A stretch of 64,000 bases of DNA, taken from the NCBI RefSeq assembly GCF_012224145.1, contig NZ_CP041030.1:806001-870000 (forward strand), given 5' to 3'. The notes under the pieces are model-generated. The model was given only the letters and a program-made list of their open reading frames with translations. It searched no databases and had not been told where the DNA came from. Made by a program: the position numbers and the translations under genes. The stretch is from Francisella sp. LA112445. GTDB lineage: Bacteria > Pseudomonadota > Gammaproteobacteria > Francisellales > Francisellaceae. This document shows positions 1 to 8,247 of this stretch, in pieces (the first letter of the stretch is position 1; every line of letters begins with the position of its first letter).

Positions 1-1562
1 AGATCAACAGCTGCAACTTTCTTATTTCCAGCTTTTGGAATTTCAACATTATAAACATCTTCAATCAAATCAGAGCTTGAGCGATTAGATTTGTAGCTTG
101 AGCCCCAAATTCTTTGCATTTGAAACTTAGGAGATTCCATGTTGAAATTAGGTATTATCATAATTCTAACTTCTGAAATTCTTTCGATATCAACTATGCT
201 ATCTCTTTTTTCATTAAGAATATAAGCTGCTATATCTACAGGAACTTGAACTCTAATTTCATTAGTATCATCTTTCATAGCTTCAGCTCTGATCTTACGT
301 AAGATTGTAAGGGCAGTTGCTTGAGTTGTTTTTATAAAACCATGACCTTCACAACGAGGGCATTTTTGCATTACACTTTCATTTATTGAAGAGCTTAAAC
401 GTTGTCTTGATATCTCTACAAGTCCAAGCTTAGAAATGCGTGACATTTGGATACGAGCTTTATCTTGCTGTAAAGCTTCCATTAGTTTTTCTTCAACTTG
501 TTTTCTATTTGGATAGAAAGACATATCAATAAAGTCAACTATAACAAGACCACCAAGATCTCTAATTCTAAGCTGTCTAGCAACTTCTTCAGCAGCTTCT
601 AGGTTAGTTTTAAATGCTGTAGTTTCAACATCTTCAGCTTTGTTAGCTCTTGATGAGTTTACATCTATCGCAACTAATGCCTCTGTAGTATCAATTACTA
701 TAGAACCTCCAGATGGTAGACGAATTTCTCTTTTATATGCATTCTCGATTTGCTGATCTATACCAAACTGTGTAAATAAAGGTAGTTCTTCGTTGTAGAA
801 TTTAACCTTATTTATATCAAAACTTTGTCTTAATAGACCAAGTTGTCTTTTAACATCTTGGAAACATTCTTTAGAGTCAACGATAATCTCTCTTACATCT
901 TCTTTTAGGTGATCTCTTACTGTTCTTACAATAATGTCACTTTCTTTGTGTAGAAGGGCAGGTTTCTTAATTTTGTGATAAGTTTGTGAAATAGAAGACC
1001 ATAGCTCAACTAGAGTATCAAAGTCATGCTTTAGTTCTTCAAAAGAGCATTCAACACACGCTGTTCTTGCGATTACGCTCATGTTTTTAGGGATATTTAG
1101 ATCTTTTAAATATTTTTTTAACTTCTCTCTATCTTCTCCTTCAACACGACGAGAAATACCACCACCATTAGGGTTGTTTGGTAGTAGTACCATGTATGAA
1201 CCAGCTAGTGTGATAAATGTAGTTAAAGCAGCACCTTTATCTCCACGTTCTTCTTTGTCTATTTGTACCAATAGTTCTTGGCCTTCAGATAATAAAGGAG
1301 CAATATTTTCGCCATTAGGAACATCTTTTAGATAGTATTCTGAAACTTCTTTAAATGGTAGGAAACCGTTTTTCTCTTCACCATAATTTACAAAAATAGC
1401 ATTTAAACTAGGTTCTATTCTAGAGATATATCCTTTATAGATATTAGCTTTTTTCTGTTCTCTATCTACATTTTCGATATCTAGGTCTATAAGTTTTCCA
1501 TTATCTAAGGTAGCGATCCTCGTTTCTTCGCTACTTTTGCTATTGATTAATATTTTTTTCAT
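1..1562 (-). CDS. rne: Ribonuclease E, 5' part of the gene (C-terminus beyond the window)
   Basis: Endoribonuclease that starts mRNA decay and processes rRNA and tRNA precursors, normally at the inner membrane with the degradosome. About 520 residues are visible from the ATG at 1562-1560; the end is cut off. The N-terminus MKKILIN is followed by an S1-type RNA-binding region (about residues 35-120). The DNase-I-like catalytic part has VAIDVNS (about 297-303) and VDFIDM (about 337-342), holding the two metal-binding aspartates of the family. The zinc-link CPRC is near residue 401, where E. coli RNase E has it. This CPRC position and the opening sequence favour RNase E over RNase G. The missing C-terminal part would contain any degradosome scaffold. 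The RBS AAGGA precedes the start, and the leader carries a hairpin at 1592-1615. Confidence 0.93.
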   Translation of the reverse strand, partial: MKKILINSKSSEETRIATLDNGKLIDLDIENVDREQKKANIYKGYISRIEPSLNAIFVNYGEEKNGFLPFKEVSEYYLKDVPNGENIAPLLSEGQELLVQIDKEERGDKGAALTTFITLAGSYMVLLPNNPNGGGISRRVEGEDREKLKKYLKDLNIPKNMSVIARTACVECSFEELKHDFDTLVELWSSISQTYHKIKKPALLHKESDIIVRTVRDHLKEDVREIIVDSKECFQDVKRQLGLLRQSFDINKVKFYNEELPLFTQFGIDQQIENAYKREIRLPSGGSIVIDTTEALVAIDVNSSRANKAEDVETTAFKTNLEAAEEVARQLRIRDLGGLVIVDFIDMSFYPNRKQVEEKLMEALQQDKARIQMSRISKLGLVEISRQRLSSSINESVMQKCPRCEGHGFIKTTQATALTILRKIRAEAMKDDTNEIRVQVPVDIAAYILNEKRDSIVDIERISEVRIMIIPNFNMESPKFQMQRIWGSSYKSNRSSSDLIEDVYNVEIPKAGNKKVAAVD

Positions 1563-1591
1563 TCTTAATTCCTTCAATAAGTGTAATTCAT

Positions 1592-1615
1592 AGTTGACTG
1601 TTTAACGAGTCAACT
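1592..1615 (-). promoter_or_regulatory. Inverted repeat in the rne leader
   Basis: Perfect 8-bp inverted repeat AGTTGACT-N8-AGTCAACT, 30 to 53 bases upstream of the rne start codon. In RNA it forms a stem with an 8-nt loop. RNase E genes are known to be autoregulated through structured 5' leaders, so an mRNA hairpin is plausible; a DNA operator is the alternative. The sequence cannot tell these apart. Confidence 0.4.
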
Positions 1616-1761
1616 CGCTTTTGACCATTTGTTGGCCTTCTTTTAAAATCGCTATATATTCAAAGCCAAATTTCTCATAAGAAACTGATTAGATTTACCA
1701 TCTCTAATCATATGCTTAATATTAGTCGCGATCTTGTTAAAGTACTATGTACGCAATTATT

Positions 1762-1770
1762 TGATATAAT
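1762..1770 (+). promoter_or_regulatory. Extended -10 promoter candidate for the desulfurase operon
   Basis: TGATATAAT is a perfect extended -10 element (TGnTATAAT), 41 bases before the start codon at 1812. No good -35 lies at the normal distance, which extended -10 promoters tolerate. In AT-rich DNA such matches can occur by chance. Confidence 0.5.
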
Positions 1771-1811
1771 AGCAATATTGGATATTAAATGAAAGAATAA
1801 TTAAGTTTTAA

Positions 1812-2987
1812 ATGAGTCTTATCTATTTAGATTATGCAGCTACAACTCCATTAAATGCTAAAGTTAAACAGACTATGCTAGATTCTATAAGTGGAGATAG
1901 TGATTTTTTCAATTCTGGATCATCTACTTATGAGCAGGCCGAACTTGTTAAGTCTAAAATTGAGCTGGTAAGGTCAGATATTGCAGAAACTTTAAATGTC
2001 TTGCCTCGAGAGATAGTTTTTACTTCTGGTGCTACTGAGTCTAATAATCTTGCTATCAAAGGTGTTGCATATTCATATAAAAGCAAGGGTAATCATTTAA
2101 TTACTTCAAAAGCAGAACATAAAGCTGTGCTAGATGTATATGGTTTCCTTGAAACTCAAGGGTTTGAAGTTACATACTTAGATGTTGATGAATTCGGCGA
2201 GGTTGATGTTGAGCAACTAAGAAGTTCAATTACAGAGCAAACTATACTTGTAAGTATAATGGCTGTTAATAATGAACTTGGAACTAAAAATAACTTATTA
2301 GAAATTGGCAAAATTACTAGAGAAAAAGGAATAGTTTTTCACGTTGATGCTGCCCAAGGTTATGGCAAGGTTGATATAAATATAAAAGATATGAATATTG
2401 ATCTGTTATCAGTTTCCGGACATAAGCTATATGCTCCTAAAGGTGTTGGTTTTCTATATGTAAGGTCAAAGCGACCTAAGGTTAAACTACTCAAGCAAAT
2501 TCATGGTGGAGCGCAAGAGTTTAGCTTAAGAGCTGGAACATTAGCAAACTATCAAATATTTGCTTTAGGCGTAGCTTGCAAAGAAATGTTTGCTAATAAA
2601 GAATTAAATATAAAACATGTAAAAGAACTACGAGCTCAGTTTTTGAAAATGATATCTGAAATTAAAGATATAAAAATAAATACAAACCTTGATAATAGCT
2701 ACCCAGGTATTTTGAGTATTACATTCTTAGGTATAAAAGGGGAGGCATTATTAGCTATGTTAGAAGGTGTTTGTTTGTCTATGGGATCAGCTTGTAACTC
2801 CCAAGCAGTTGAACCATCACATGTTTTAACAGCTATAGGCTTAACTTCAAATGAGGCTGAAGCGACCATTAGAGTTTCATTTGGTTTACAAGCTACAAAG
2901 CAACAAGTTATACAGGCAGCATCTAATATTAAATATCAAGTAGAGCTTCTAAGAGCACTATCTCCACAAGGAGAAGCAAATGTATAA
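1812..2987 (+). CDS. Cysteine desulfurase, NifS/IscS type
   Basis: PLP enzyme that takes sulfur from L-cysteine as an enzyme persulfide for Fe-S clusters and thiolated tRNA. It is 391 aa and opens with YLDYAATTP, typical of class V NifS-like enzymes. The PLP lysine is K205 in SGHKLYAPKG, H103 lies in the AEHKAV motif, and the persulfide cysteine is C328 in GSACNS. The long-loop form SACNSQ..EPSHVL marks it as NifS/IscS-like, unlike the SufS type encoded at 27578. Its stop codon overlaps the next gene's start by 8 bases, so the two are probably translated together. No iscR, iscA, hscB or fdx is adjacent, so this is not a standard isc operon. Confidence 0.92.
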   Translation: MSLIYLDYAATTPLNAKVKQTMLDSISGDSDFFNSGSSTYEQAELVKSKIELVRSDIAETLNVLPREIVFTSGATESNNLAIKGVAYSYKSKGNHLITSKAEHKAVLDVYGFLETQGFEVTYLDVDEFGEVDVEQLRSSITEQTILVSIMAVNNELGTKNNLLEIGKITREKGIVFHVDAAQGYGKVDINIKDMNIDLLSVSGHKLYAPKGVGFLYVRSKRPKVKLLKQIHGGAQEFSLRAGTLANYQIFALGVACKEMFANKELNIKHVKELRAQFLKMISEIKDIKINTNLDNSYPGILSITFLGIKGEALLAMLEGVCLSMGSACNSQAVEPSHVLTAIGLTSNEAEATIRVSFGLQATKQQVIQAASNIKYQVELLRALSPQGEANV

Positions 2988-3312
2988 TAATTTAGTAAAA
3001 GATCTATTGTCTAAAATAATGATTAAAGATGGCGATATTTATCCTGATCAACAGAAATACCAAGTCAAAGATAGTTTTTTAACAGTAGAGCTGTATATTT
3101 CTGATGATAAAATTTCTTATAGAGTTTTAGGAGATGCATATATTATGGCAATGGTGAAGTTTCTACAAATCAAACTACAAGATAAACAAGAGCTAAAAAA
3201 CATAACCTTAGAAAGCTTAGTTGCCGATTTTGATTTGCCGGAAGTTAAGTATAGAAATGCTTTGCAAATAGTTGAGCTAATAGAGAGAATAAATGAGAGA
3301 TCAACTTCATAA
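2980..3312 (+). CDS. Cysteine-free IscU/SufE-fold-like protein
   Basis: A 110-residue protein I cannot name with certainty. The pattern ISDDKISYRVLGD, a helical stretch and then DLPEVKYRNA resembles the IscU/NifU scaffold pattern (dgkI.d..f.GfGC ... LPPVKxHCS) and more loosely SufE, which shares that fold. It contains no cysteine at all. Where IscU has the GC ligand it reads GD, and where IscU has HC after LPPVK it reads RN. It therefore cannot hold a cluster through the IscU cysteines. It overlaps the desulfurase gene by 8 bases and recO by 20 bases, suggesting a subunit or regulator that binds the desulfurase. A chance resemblance in a short protein remains possible. Confidence 0.55.
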   Translation: MYNNLVKDLLSKIMIKDGDIYPDQQKYQVKDSFLTVELYISDDKISYRVLGDAYIMAMVKFLQIKLQDKQELKNITLESLVADFDLPEVKYRNALQIVELIERINERSTS

Positions 3313-3997
3313 TTTCTATATATTACATCAGCGTAAATATAAAGAAAATACATTACTTGTTAGTGTCTTTACGCAAGAGTTTGGCAAGCTATCAGCTATT
3401 CTAAGGACTAGTAAAAAGACACTTAACTTGTATCAACCTTTAGTAAAACTTCGAGGTCAAATTAGTTTTGCAAAAAAAGAGGGTGGACTTAATAAAATAT
3501 ATAATATTGAGTTTATAGAATCTTTTTATCAAAGTTCATATATTAATCTATTGTCGCTACAGTATATTAACGAGCTTATATATTTGTTATTAAGCTACTC
3601 ACATGAAGAAGAGCTTTTATTTGATAAGTATGCATTTATCTTAAGAAATATTGATGAAAATAATTACAGATACTTATTAAGAATGTTCGAACTAGAGCTT
3701 TTAGAGAGTTTAGGTCAAGGAATATATGTTGACTGTGATACTGAAAACTTACCAATAGAATGTGATTGTAACTATTATATTTTTCCTTATGGTTTTAGGA
3801 AATCCTTAGAAGTTTTGGCTAATACTGTTAGAGGTGAAAGTCTTTTAAAGATTAATCAACCTATTAGTATGTGGACAGAAGATGATTTAAGGATTATCTC
3901 AAGAGTAACTCGCGTATGTATAGATAATGTTTTAGCGGGTAAAAAGCTTAAATCTCGAGAGTTACTAGTTGACTATTTAAATCTAAAGAGAAGATGA
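3293..3997 (+). CDS. recO: DNA repair protein RecO
   Basis: RecO works with RecR (and RecF) to load RecA onto SSB-coated single-stranded DNA in gap repair. The 234-aa protein starts with an OB-fold domain: NFYILHQRKYKENTLLVSVF followed by GKLSAILR matches the family's start. A helical domain follows, of the usual total length. The start ATG lies inside the end of the preceding gene (20-bp overlap), so it is the last gene of the desulfurase operon. It converges on the DedA gene, and their 3' ends overlap by 15 bp. The link with Fe-S genes has no obvious functional reason. Confidence 0.88.
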   Translation: MRDQLHNFYILHQRKYKENTLLVSVFTQEFGKLSAILRTSKKTLNLYQPLVKLRGQISFAKKEGGLNKIYNIEFIESFYQSSYINLLSLQYINELIYLLLSYSHEEELLFDKYAFILRNIDENNYRYLLRMFELELLESLGQGIYVDCDTENLPIECDCNYYIFPYGFRKSLEVLANTVRGESLLKINQPISMWTEDDLRIISRVTRVCIDNVLAGKKLKSRELLVDYLNLKRR

Positions 3998-4645
3998 GTT
4001 CTTATTTGATAATTTGTTCTTGAATGCTTTTATAAAGGATATTGTAGGTGGTATCAAAGATATAACAATGATCAAGATTATAAATAAGCCAAAGTATTTT
4101 TTAACAAAAGCATTATTACTAAAGAAAAATGCTATATATGTGATTAAGTAAACCCAAATAAAAGCACCGATCACTCCCATAGTTACAAATTTAGGGTATC
4201 TCATACGAGCCATACCCGCTGTAAAAGGCATAAATGTTCTAACTATAGGGGTAAATCTAGCTAGGATTATAGCCATAGGACCATATTTATCAAAGAACTC
4301 TTGGGCTTTTTCTAAATGTGCAGTTTTTAATATTCTAGCATCATCTTTGAAAATACGTTTACCGACCATTCTACCTAAAAAGTAATTACAAGAATCACCA
4401 CATATAGCAGCTAGAACTAAAATTGGAGCTACTAAGTGTATATTGAGAGTTGTTGCTGCAGCTGTCAGACCTAGAGCAAATAAAAGGGAATCTCCAGGTA
4501 GGAAAGGTGTTATAACCAATCCAGTTTCACAAAAAATAACTACAAAAAGTAATAAATATGTCCAATCGCCTAGAATATTTATATAAGTGCTTATATATTG
4601 ATCTAAGTGTAAGACAATATGTAATAATGCTAAGATAGTATCCAT
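3983..4645 (-). CDS. DedA family membrane protein (copy 1)
   Basis: Integral membrane protein of the DedA/SNARE-associated family, whose members act as lipid scramblases or flippases, including for undecaprenyl phosphate, and affect envelope homeostasis. The 220-aa protein has the family signature FCETGLVITPFLPGDSLLF near residues 38-56 and the second motif ARFTPIVRTFMPFTAG with the conserved arginines. Several hydrophobic segments follow and the C-terminus is basic. It lies 55 bp downstream of a second DedA gene with clear similarity in all motifs, so the two are tandem paralogues. It overlaps the convergent recO end. Confidence 0.9.
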   Translation of the reverse strand: MDTILALLHIVLHLDQYISTYINILGDWTYLLLFVVIFCETGLVITPFLPGDSLLFALGLTAAATTLNIHLVAPILVLAAICGDSCNYFLGRMVGKRIFKDDARILKTAHLEKAQEFFDKYGPMAIILARFTPIVRTFMPFTAGMARMRYPKFVTMGVIGAFIWVYLITYIAFFFSNNAFVKKYFGLFIILIIVISLIPPTISFIKAFKNKLSNKNSSSL

Positions 4646-4700
4646 GAGGATGACCTTTCAATTATTTGTCGTTAGATTATAAAAAAATAATTCAAAAAGG

Positions 4701-5327
4701 TTAAGACTTTTTTGCTTTTATTTTGTTTTTGAGTGCTTTATAAGAGATTTGAATTAAAACAAATGCAATTATAAGCATTATAATAAGGCTTAAATATTTT
4801 TTTACAAAAGGGAAGTCACTAAAGAAATACACTGTATATGTTATTGAAAAAGACCATATCATAGCAGAAATAATACCAAAGGTGACAAATTTGAAATAGT
4901 TCATGCTACTAACTCCTGCTACAAAAGGAGTTATAGTTCTAACAAAAGCAACAAAACGTGAGAAGATGATAGCTTTGTTACCGTGCTTGTTTAAGAAGTC
5001 TTTTGTTTTGATTAAATATGCTTTTTTGAAAATTTTAGCATGGCTGCTAAATATTTTTTCACCAATGAATTTGCCAGTGATGTAGTTGCAACTGTCGCCG
5101 ACTACCGCTCCTAAACATATTGCTAGTACTGCTAGGTGGATGTTCAAATTTGTCGCTGCTGCAGTTAAGCCAACTGTGAATAGTAGAGAGTCTCCAGGGA
5201 AAAATATTCCAAACACAGATCCTGTCTCGCAAAAGATTATGAAAAATAAGAGTATATAAAACCACATTCCTAAGGAATTGATAAAATAATTAATATATTC
5301 ATTAAAATGTATAATAAAATCAAACAT
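4701..5327 (-). CDS. DedA family membrane protein (copy 2)
   Basis: A 208-aa paralogue of the neighbouring DedA protein. It has FCETGSVFGIFFPGDSLLF near residues 36-54 and SRFVAFVRTITPFVAG as the second motif. The proline in ARFTP of copy 1 is alanine here (RFVAFVR), so the re-entrant loop region is less conserved. The start ATG at 5327 follows a GGAG site inside the bolA 3' end, 6 bp from the bolA stop, suggesting one transcript fau-bolA-dedA-dedA. Confidence 0.9.
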   Translation of the reverse strand: MFDFIIHFNEYINYFINSLGMWFYILLFFIIFCETGSVFGIFFPGDSLLFTVGLTAAATNLNIHLAVLAICLGAVVGDSCNYITGKFIGEKIFSSHAKIFKKAYLIKTKDFLNKHGNKAIIFSRFVAFVRTITPFVAGVSSMNYFKFVTFGIISAMIWSFSITYTVYFFSDFPFVKKYLSLIIMLIIAFVLIQISYKALKNKIKAKKS

Positions 5328-5333
5328 GACAAC

Positions 5334-5600
5334 TTACTCCGGTTTGATTTTTATTGATAAAGCATGAATATATGGCATTAAATCGTTAACTGCTTTATAA
5401 ATCTCTTTATGGGAAGAGATTTTTCTCATAGCACTTAGCTTTTGTGATGAGATATTTAATGCAAAGTGGTACTTACCTTCGCTATATCCTCTATGCTTAA
5501 CATGCTTATGTGTTTCATTAATTATTTCTATGTTTGCTTGAGGATCTATTTTAGACAGTATTAACTCCTTAATTTGATTTGTTACAGTAATACTATCCAT
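5334..5600 (-). CDS. BolA family protein
   Basis: Small (88 aa) BolA/IbaG-type protein. The family binds monothiol glutaredoxins and shares [2Fe-2S] clusters through a conserved histidine. The signature HKHVKHRG (about residues 31-38) and the later KISSHKEIYKAVNDLM with a conserved histidine match the BolA helix-turn-helix-like face. The cluster-ligand loop has the H..HRG form of BolA. Its ATG is one base beyond the TGA of the upstream cyclo-ligase gene, so translation is probably coupled. Confidence 0.88.
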   Translation of the reverse strand: MDSITVTNQIKELILSKIDPQANIEIINETHKHVKHRGYSEGKYHFALNISSQKLSAMRKISSHKEIYKAVNDLMPYIHALSIKIKPE

Positions 5601-5601
5601 T

Positions 5602-6156
5602 TCATAAAATCCTTGTTGGTGTAATTATTGTATCAAGTTTGATATCGTGGTTATTTATGATAATAGCATTATTTTGTTGTTCATCAAAGGCTATGCCTAT
5701 AGTTATGGGTGATTTTTTATTCTTTTTGAAGCTTAAAGAATAGTCATAAAAGCCGCCACCCATACCCATTCTATATTTATTTTGGGTAAATCCCACTATA
5801 GGAACTATAACTACATCTAGTTCCCAAGCAGCTGTAATATCTTGAGGTTTATAAATAGGTTCTTTGATCTTATATTTATTTAAATAGTAACTTTTAGAGT
5901 CTTTAGCAAACCATAACCCATGTTTTATAAAAGGGTGAACTATCGGCAAATAGATATTATCAAAATGAGAGTTTATTAATGAAGTATCTATTTCATTTTT
6001 TAGTGATAAAAAGCTAGCTATAGTTATATTTTTGTTTGAAAAGGTATTTTGAATATATGATATAACTTTTTGATTTATTTTCTTAGATAAGAGATCTTTG
6101 TTTTCTAAGTTGTTTCTAATGTTAAGTAGGTGTTTACGAATCTGAGTTTTATCCAT
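5602..6156 (-). CDS. fau: 5-formyltetrahydrofolate cyclo-ligase
   Basis: Converts 5-formyl-THF and ATP to 5,10-methenyl-THF, returning a storage folate to one-carbon metabolism. The 184-aa protein has the N-terminal basic KTQIRKHLLNIRN, the acidic FLSLKNEIDT motif and the ATP/folate loop YRMGMGGGFYDYSL, all typical of YgfA/MTHFS. The gene follows the 6S RNA gene on the same strand, an arrangement conserved in many gammaproteobacteria where both may be transcribed together. In E. coli this link has been connected with persister formation. Confidence 0.92.
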   Translation of the reverse strand: MDKTQIRKHLLNIRNNLENKDLLSKKINQKVISYIQNTFSNKNITIASFLSLKNEIDTSLINSHFDNIYLPIVHPFIKHGLWFAKDSKSYYLNKYKIKEPIYKPQDITAAWELDVVIVPIVGFTQNKYRMGMGGGFYDYSLSFKKNKKSPITIGIAFDEQQNNAIIINNHDIKLDTIITPTRIL

Positions 6157-6183
6157 AGTAACACTCTCAAATATAATAAAATA

Positions 6184-6374
6184 GTTGTCCAGACTACCGT
6201 TTTAGCTCAATGTTCTTGATCCCTTTGGTATCAAGTGGGTGTCATAGTTTCAACGTTGGGCTTCTTTGTAAGTGCAGGGCACCAAAGCTTGCTCTCTAGT
6301 TAAAACACCAAAACTCCCTATTCTAATTAGTATCGGCTCAAGATTGTAGCTAAACCACTAATAATCCAGACAAC
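6184..6374 (-). ncRNA. ssrS: 6S RNA
   Basis: 6S RNA mimics an open promoter and binds the sigma-70 RNA polymerase holoenzyme, repressing transcription in stationary phase. On the minus strand the ends pair: GTTGTCTGGATTA at 6374-6362 with TAGTCTGGACAAC at 6196-6184 (G-U pairs allowed), giving a transcript of about 191 nt. Inside are two blocks conserved with E. coli 6S RNA: CTTGAGCCGATAC on the 5' side, and AAAGAAGCCCAAC followed by GACACCCACTTGATACC and a TTGATACCAAAGGGATCAAG hairpin on the 3' side. The gene is just upstream of fau on the same strand, the classical ssrS location. The exact ends are inferred from the terminal stem. Confidence 0.92.
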
Positions 6375-6665
6375 TAAACTTTTAAATTACATGGCTATTA
6401 TAAATTACAGAAGCTATTGTTTGAATGCTTTATGGTAAAAAGTTTAAAGATATATTTCTTGACTTTCTTTAAATTAATATTGTTAGAGCTAGTATGCACA
6501 ATACTTATTCTTGTAAATTATTTAATAATAATCAAAATGTTTAAAAAAATTATCTTATAAATAGGACTTGCTTAACTAATTTTTGAGATTACATGTCTAA
6601 GGCTTATTGGAAATTAGTCTTTTTAGTTATAATTAAATATAGTAAATTTAAATTATGAGTATGTC

Positions 6666-7235
6666 TTGGAAATCAGAAACCGTTGTTTTGGCAATAAAAA
6701 AGGCCAAGAAATTTACGCAGAATATCATGATAATGAATGGGGTATTCCTAAGTATAATGATAGAGAGCTTTTTGAACTTCTTATATTAGAAGGAGCTCAG
6801 GCGGGTTTGAATTGGGAAACTATACTAAAAAAACGTCAGGGCTATAGGAATGCTTTCTATGGCTTTGATCCTATAAAAGTTGCTAATATGTCGGATATGG
6901 AGCTTGAATCTTTACGATCAAATCCAGAAATTATCCGTAATAAATTAAAGATTTATTCTGCTAGAAAGAATGCTCAAGTCTTTCTTAGAATTCAAAAAGA
7001 ATTTAATAGTTTTAGTAATTACTTATGGTCATTTGTAAATTATAAGCCTATTAAAAATAGTTGGCAATTTCACAATGATGTCCCAGTATCTACAGATATT
7101 AGTGAGAAGATCTCGAAAGACTTGAAGAAGCGAGGTATGAGCTTTGTTGGTCCAACAATTATTTATGCTTATATGCAAGCTACAGGAATAGTAAATGATC
7201 ATTTGGTAGATTGTTGGTGTTATAAAAAGAGGTGA
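6666..7235 (+). CDS. tag: DNA-3-methyladenine glycosylase I
   Basis: Removes 3-methyladenine from alkylated DNA. The 189-aa protein matches Tag from residue 7: C7, then YHDNEWG with H21, and at the C-terminus DHLVDC, giving the four zinc ligands C-H-H-C of the Tag zinc snap. The catalytic glutamate is in LEGAQAGLNW. The only start that fits the family is TTG at 6666: upstream in-frame codons reach a stop at 6630 without ATG or GTG, and the ATGs at 6655 and 6661 are out of frame. No strong RBS is visible, so weak translation is expected. Confidence 0.9.
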   Translation: MEIRNRCFGNKKGQEIYAEYHDNEWGIPKYNDRELFELLILEGAQAGLNWETILKKRQGYRNAFYGFDPIKVANMSDMELESLRSNPEIIRNKLKIYSARKNAQVFLRIQKEFNSFSNYLWSFVNYKPIKNSWQFHNDVPVSTDISEKISKDLKKRGMSFVGPTIIYAYMQATGIVNDHLVDCWCYKKR

Positions 7236-7597
7236 GTTTTGATTGTATTAGCAAAGAGGTTTAGTTTTAAAAATATCATTTTCTAGAGTATGAACATATT
7301 GCTGAACATAAATTGAATTATATAGTGGGTTTGTCTAATATTTTTATATAGCCCAGTTGAGGGTATTTATCAGAATTTAAACTTATTTAATTTTTAATAA
7401 AATAGTATGGTAGTGTTAGTTGAGAAAACTTTAGAAGGTTATTTTTTTACATTTAAAAGTAACTAATGTTATTTGCTGAGTAGTTAAGAATGAGTCAACT
7501 GGGTTAGGGAGTATAAAACAATTTATTTGGCACTGATTTTTGACTAAATTGTTGAATACTAGTTGTAAATTTAAACAAACTTAAGAAGGTGAATAAA
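7236..7597. other. AT-rich gap without a recognisable gene
   Basis: About 360 bases between tag and the universal stress protein gene. No reading frame with a credible start, no tRNA and no strong hairpin was found. TTGACT at about 7540 is a possible -35 for the downstream gene, but no matching -10 is convincing. The last bases provide the AAGAAGG ribosome binding site. Confidence 0.5.
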
Positions 7598-8035
7598 ATG
7601 TTTAAATATAATCATGTGTTATATGCTATAGATATTTCAGATAAAAATATTGAAGAAGCTATAAAGAAAGTTATAGATTCAATCAAACAAAATAATACAA
7701 AACTAACCATAGCTCACTATATTCAATCATTAGTTAGTACATATCCTGCATATTTTTCTTATAACCTTTCTAAAGAAGAGGATATTCAGGAACAAATGAT
7801 TAATAATGCAAAGGAAAAGCTCTTACCTATACTTTCTAATCATGGATTAAGTGAAGATAATTTAATTATTGATATATCTACTGATATCAGAGTATCTATC
7901 CTAGATAAAGCTAATAAATTAAATGTTGATTTGATTTGTCTAAATGGGCATAAGCATAATTTATTCACAAGAATAGGCTCTGTTGCTGATTATATTGTAA
8001 ATAACTCTAAGTGCGATGTTCTTGTTTTAAAATAA
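7598..8035 (+). CDS. Universal stress protein, UspA family
   Basis: Cytoplasmic Usp-fold protein, 145 aa from the ATG at 7598. The N-terminus VLYAIDIS is the first beta strand with the conserved aspartate. The C-terminal GHKHNLFTRIGSVADYIVNNSKCDVLVLK is close to the ATP-binding Usp motif G-2x-G-9x-G(S/T), though here the second glycine is replaced (GHKHN). A GTG at 7589 could add three residues, but AAGAAGG at the right distance favours the ATG. It is monocistronic. The Usp role in stress survival is family knowledge; its trigger is unknown. Confidence 0.85.
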   Translation: MFKYNHVLYAIDISDKNIEEAIKKVIDSIKQNNTKLTIAHYIQSLVSTYPAYFSYNLSKEEDIQEQMINNAKEKLLPILSNHGLSEDNLIIDISTDIRVSILDKANKLNVDLICLNGHKHNLFTRIGSVADYIVNNSKCDVLVLK

Positions 8036-8247
8036 TAATTTTAGAAATAAATAGTCTATGACTGACTTTCTATAATATTACTATTTCCATTAGTATAGTT
8101 CTATGAGCTGAGAGTATGTTTATGATATATGTACAATTAAATATGAAACTTATATAGTTTTGCTATATAAACTCTATTCTTAGACTTTGTTTCCTAATAC
8201 ATTATATATCAATTGTTATGATTGAAACTTGTTTGAGAGGAAATGAG

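Noticed and set aside
1081-1335. Plus-strand reading frame antisense to rne
   Set aside because: The minus strand encodes conserved RNase E residues throughout; the plus-strand frame has no family motif.
1592-1615. IscR type 1 site in the rne leader
   Set aside because: The GACT/AGTC half-sites look right but are 8 bases apart instead of 5 and the neighbours are not Fe-S genes.
6655-6735. ATG codons at 6655 and 6661 as the tag start
   Set aside because: They are in another frame that does not give the Tag zinc ligands and ends soon after; the TTG at 6666 gives the right protein.
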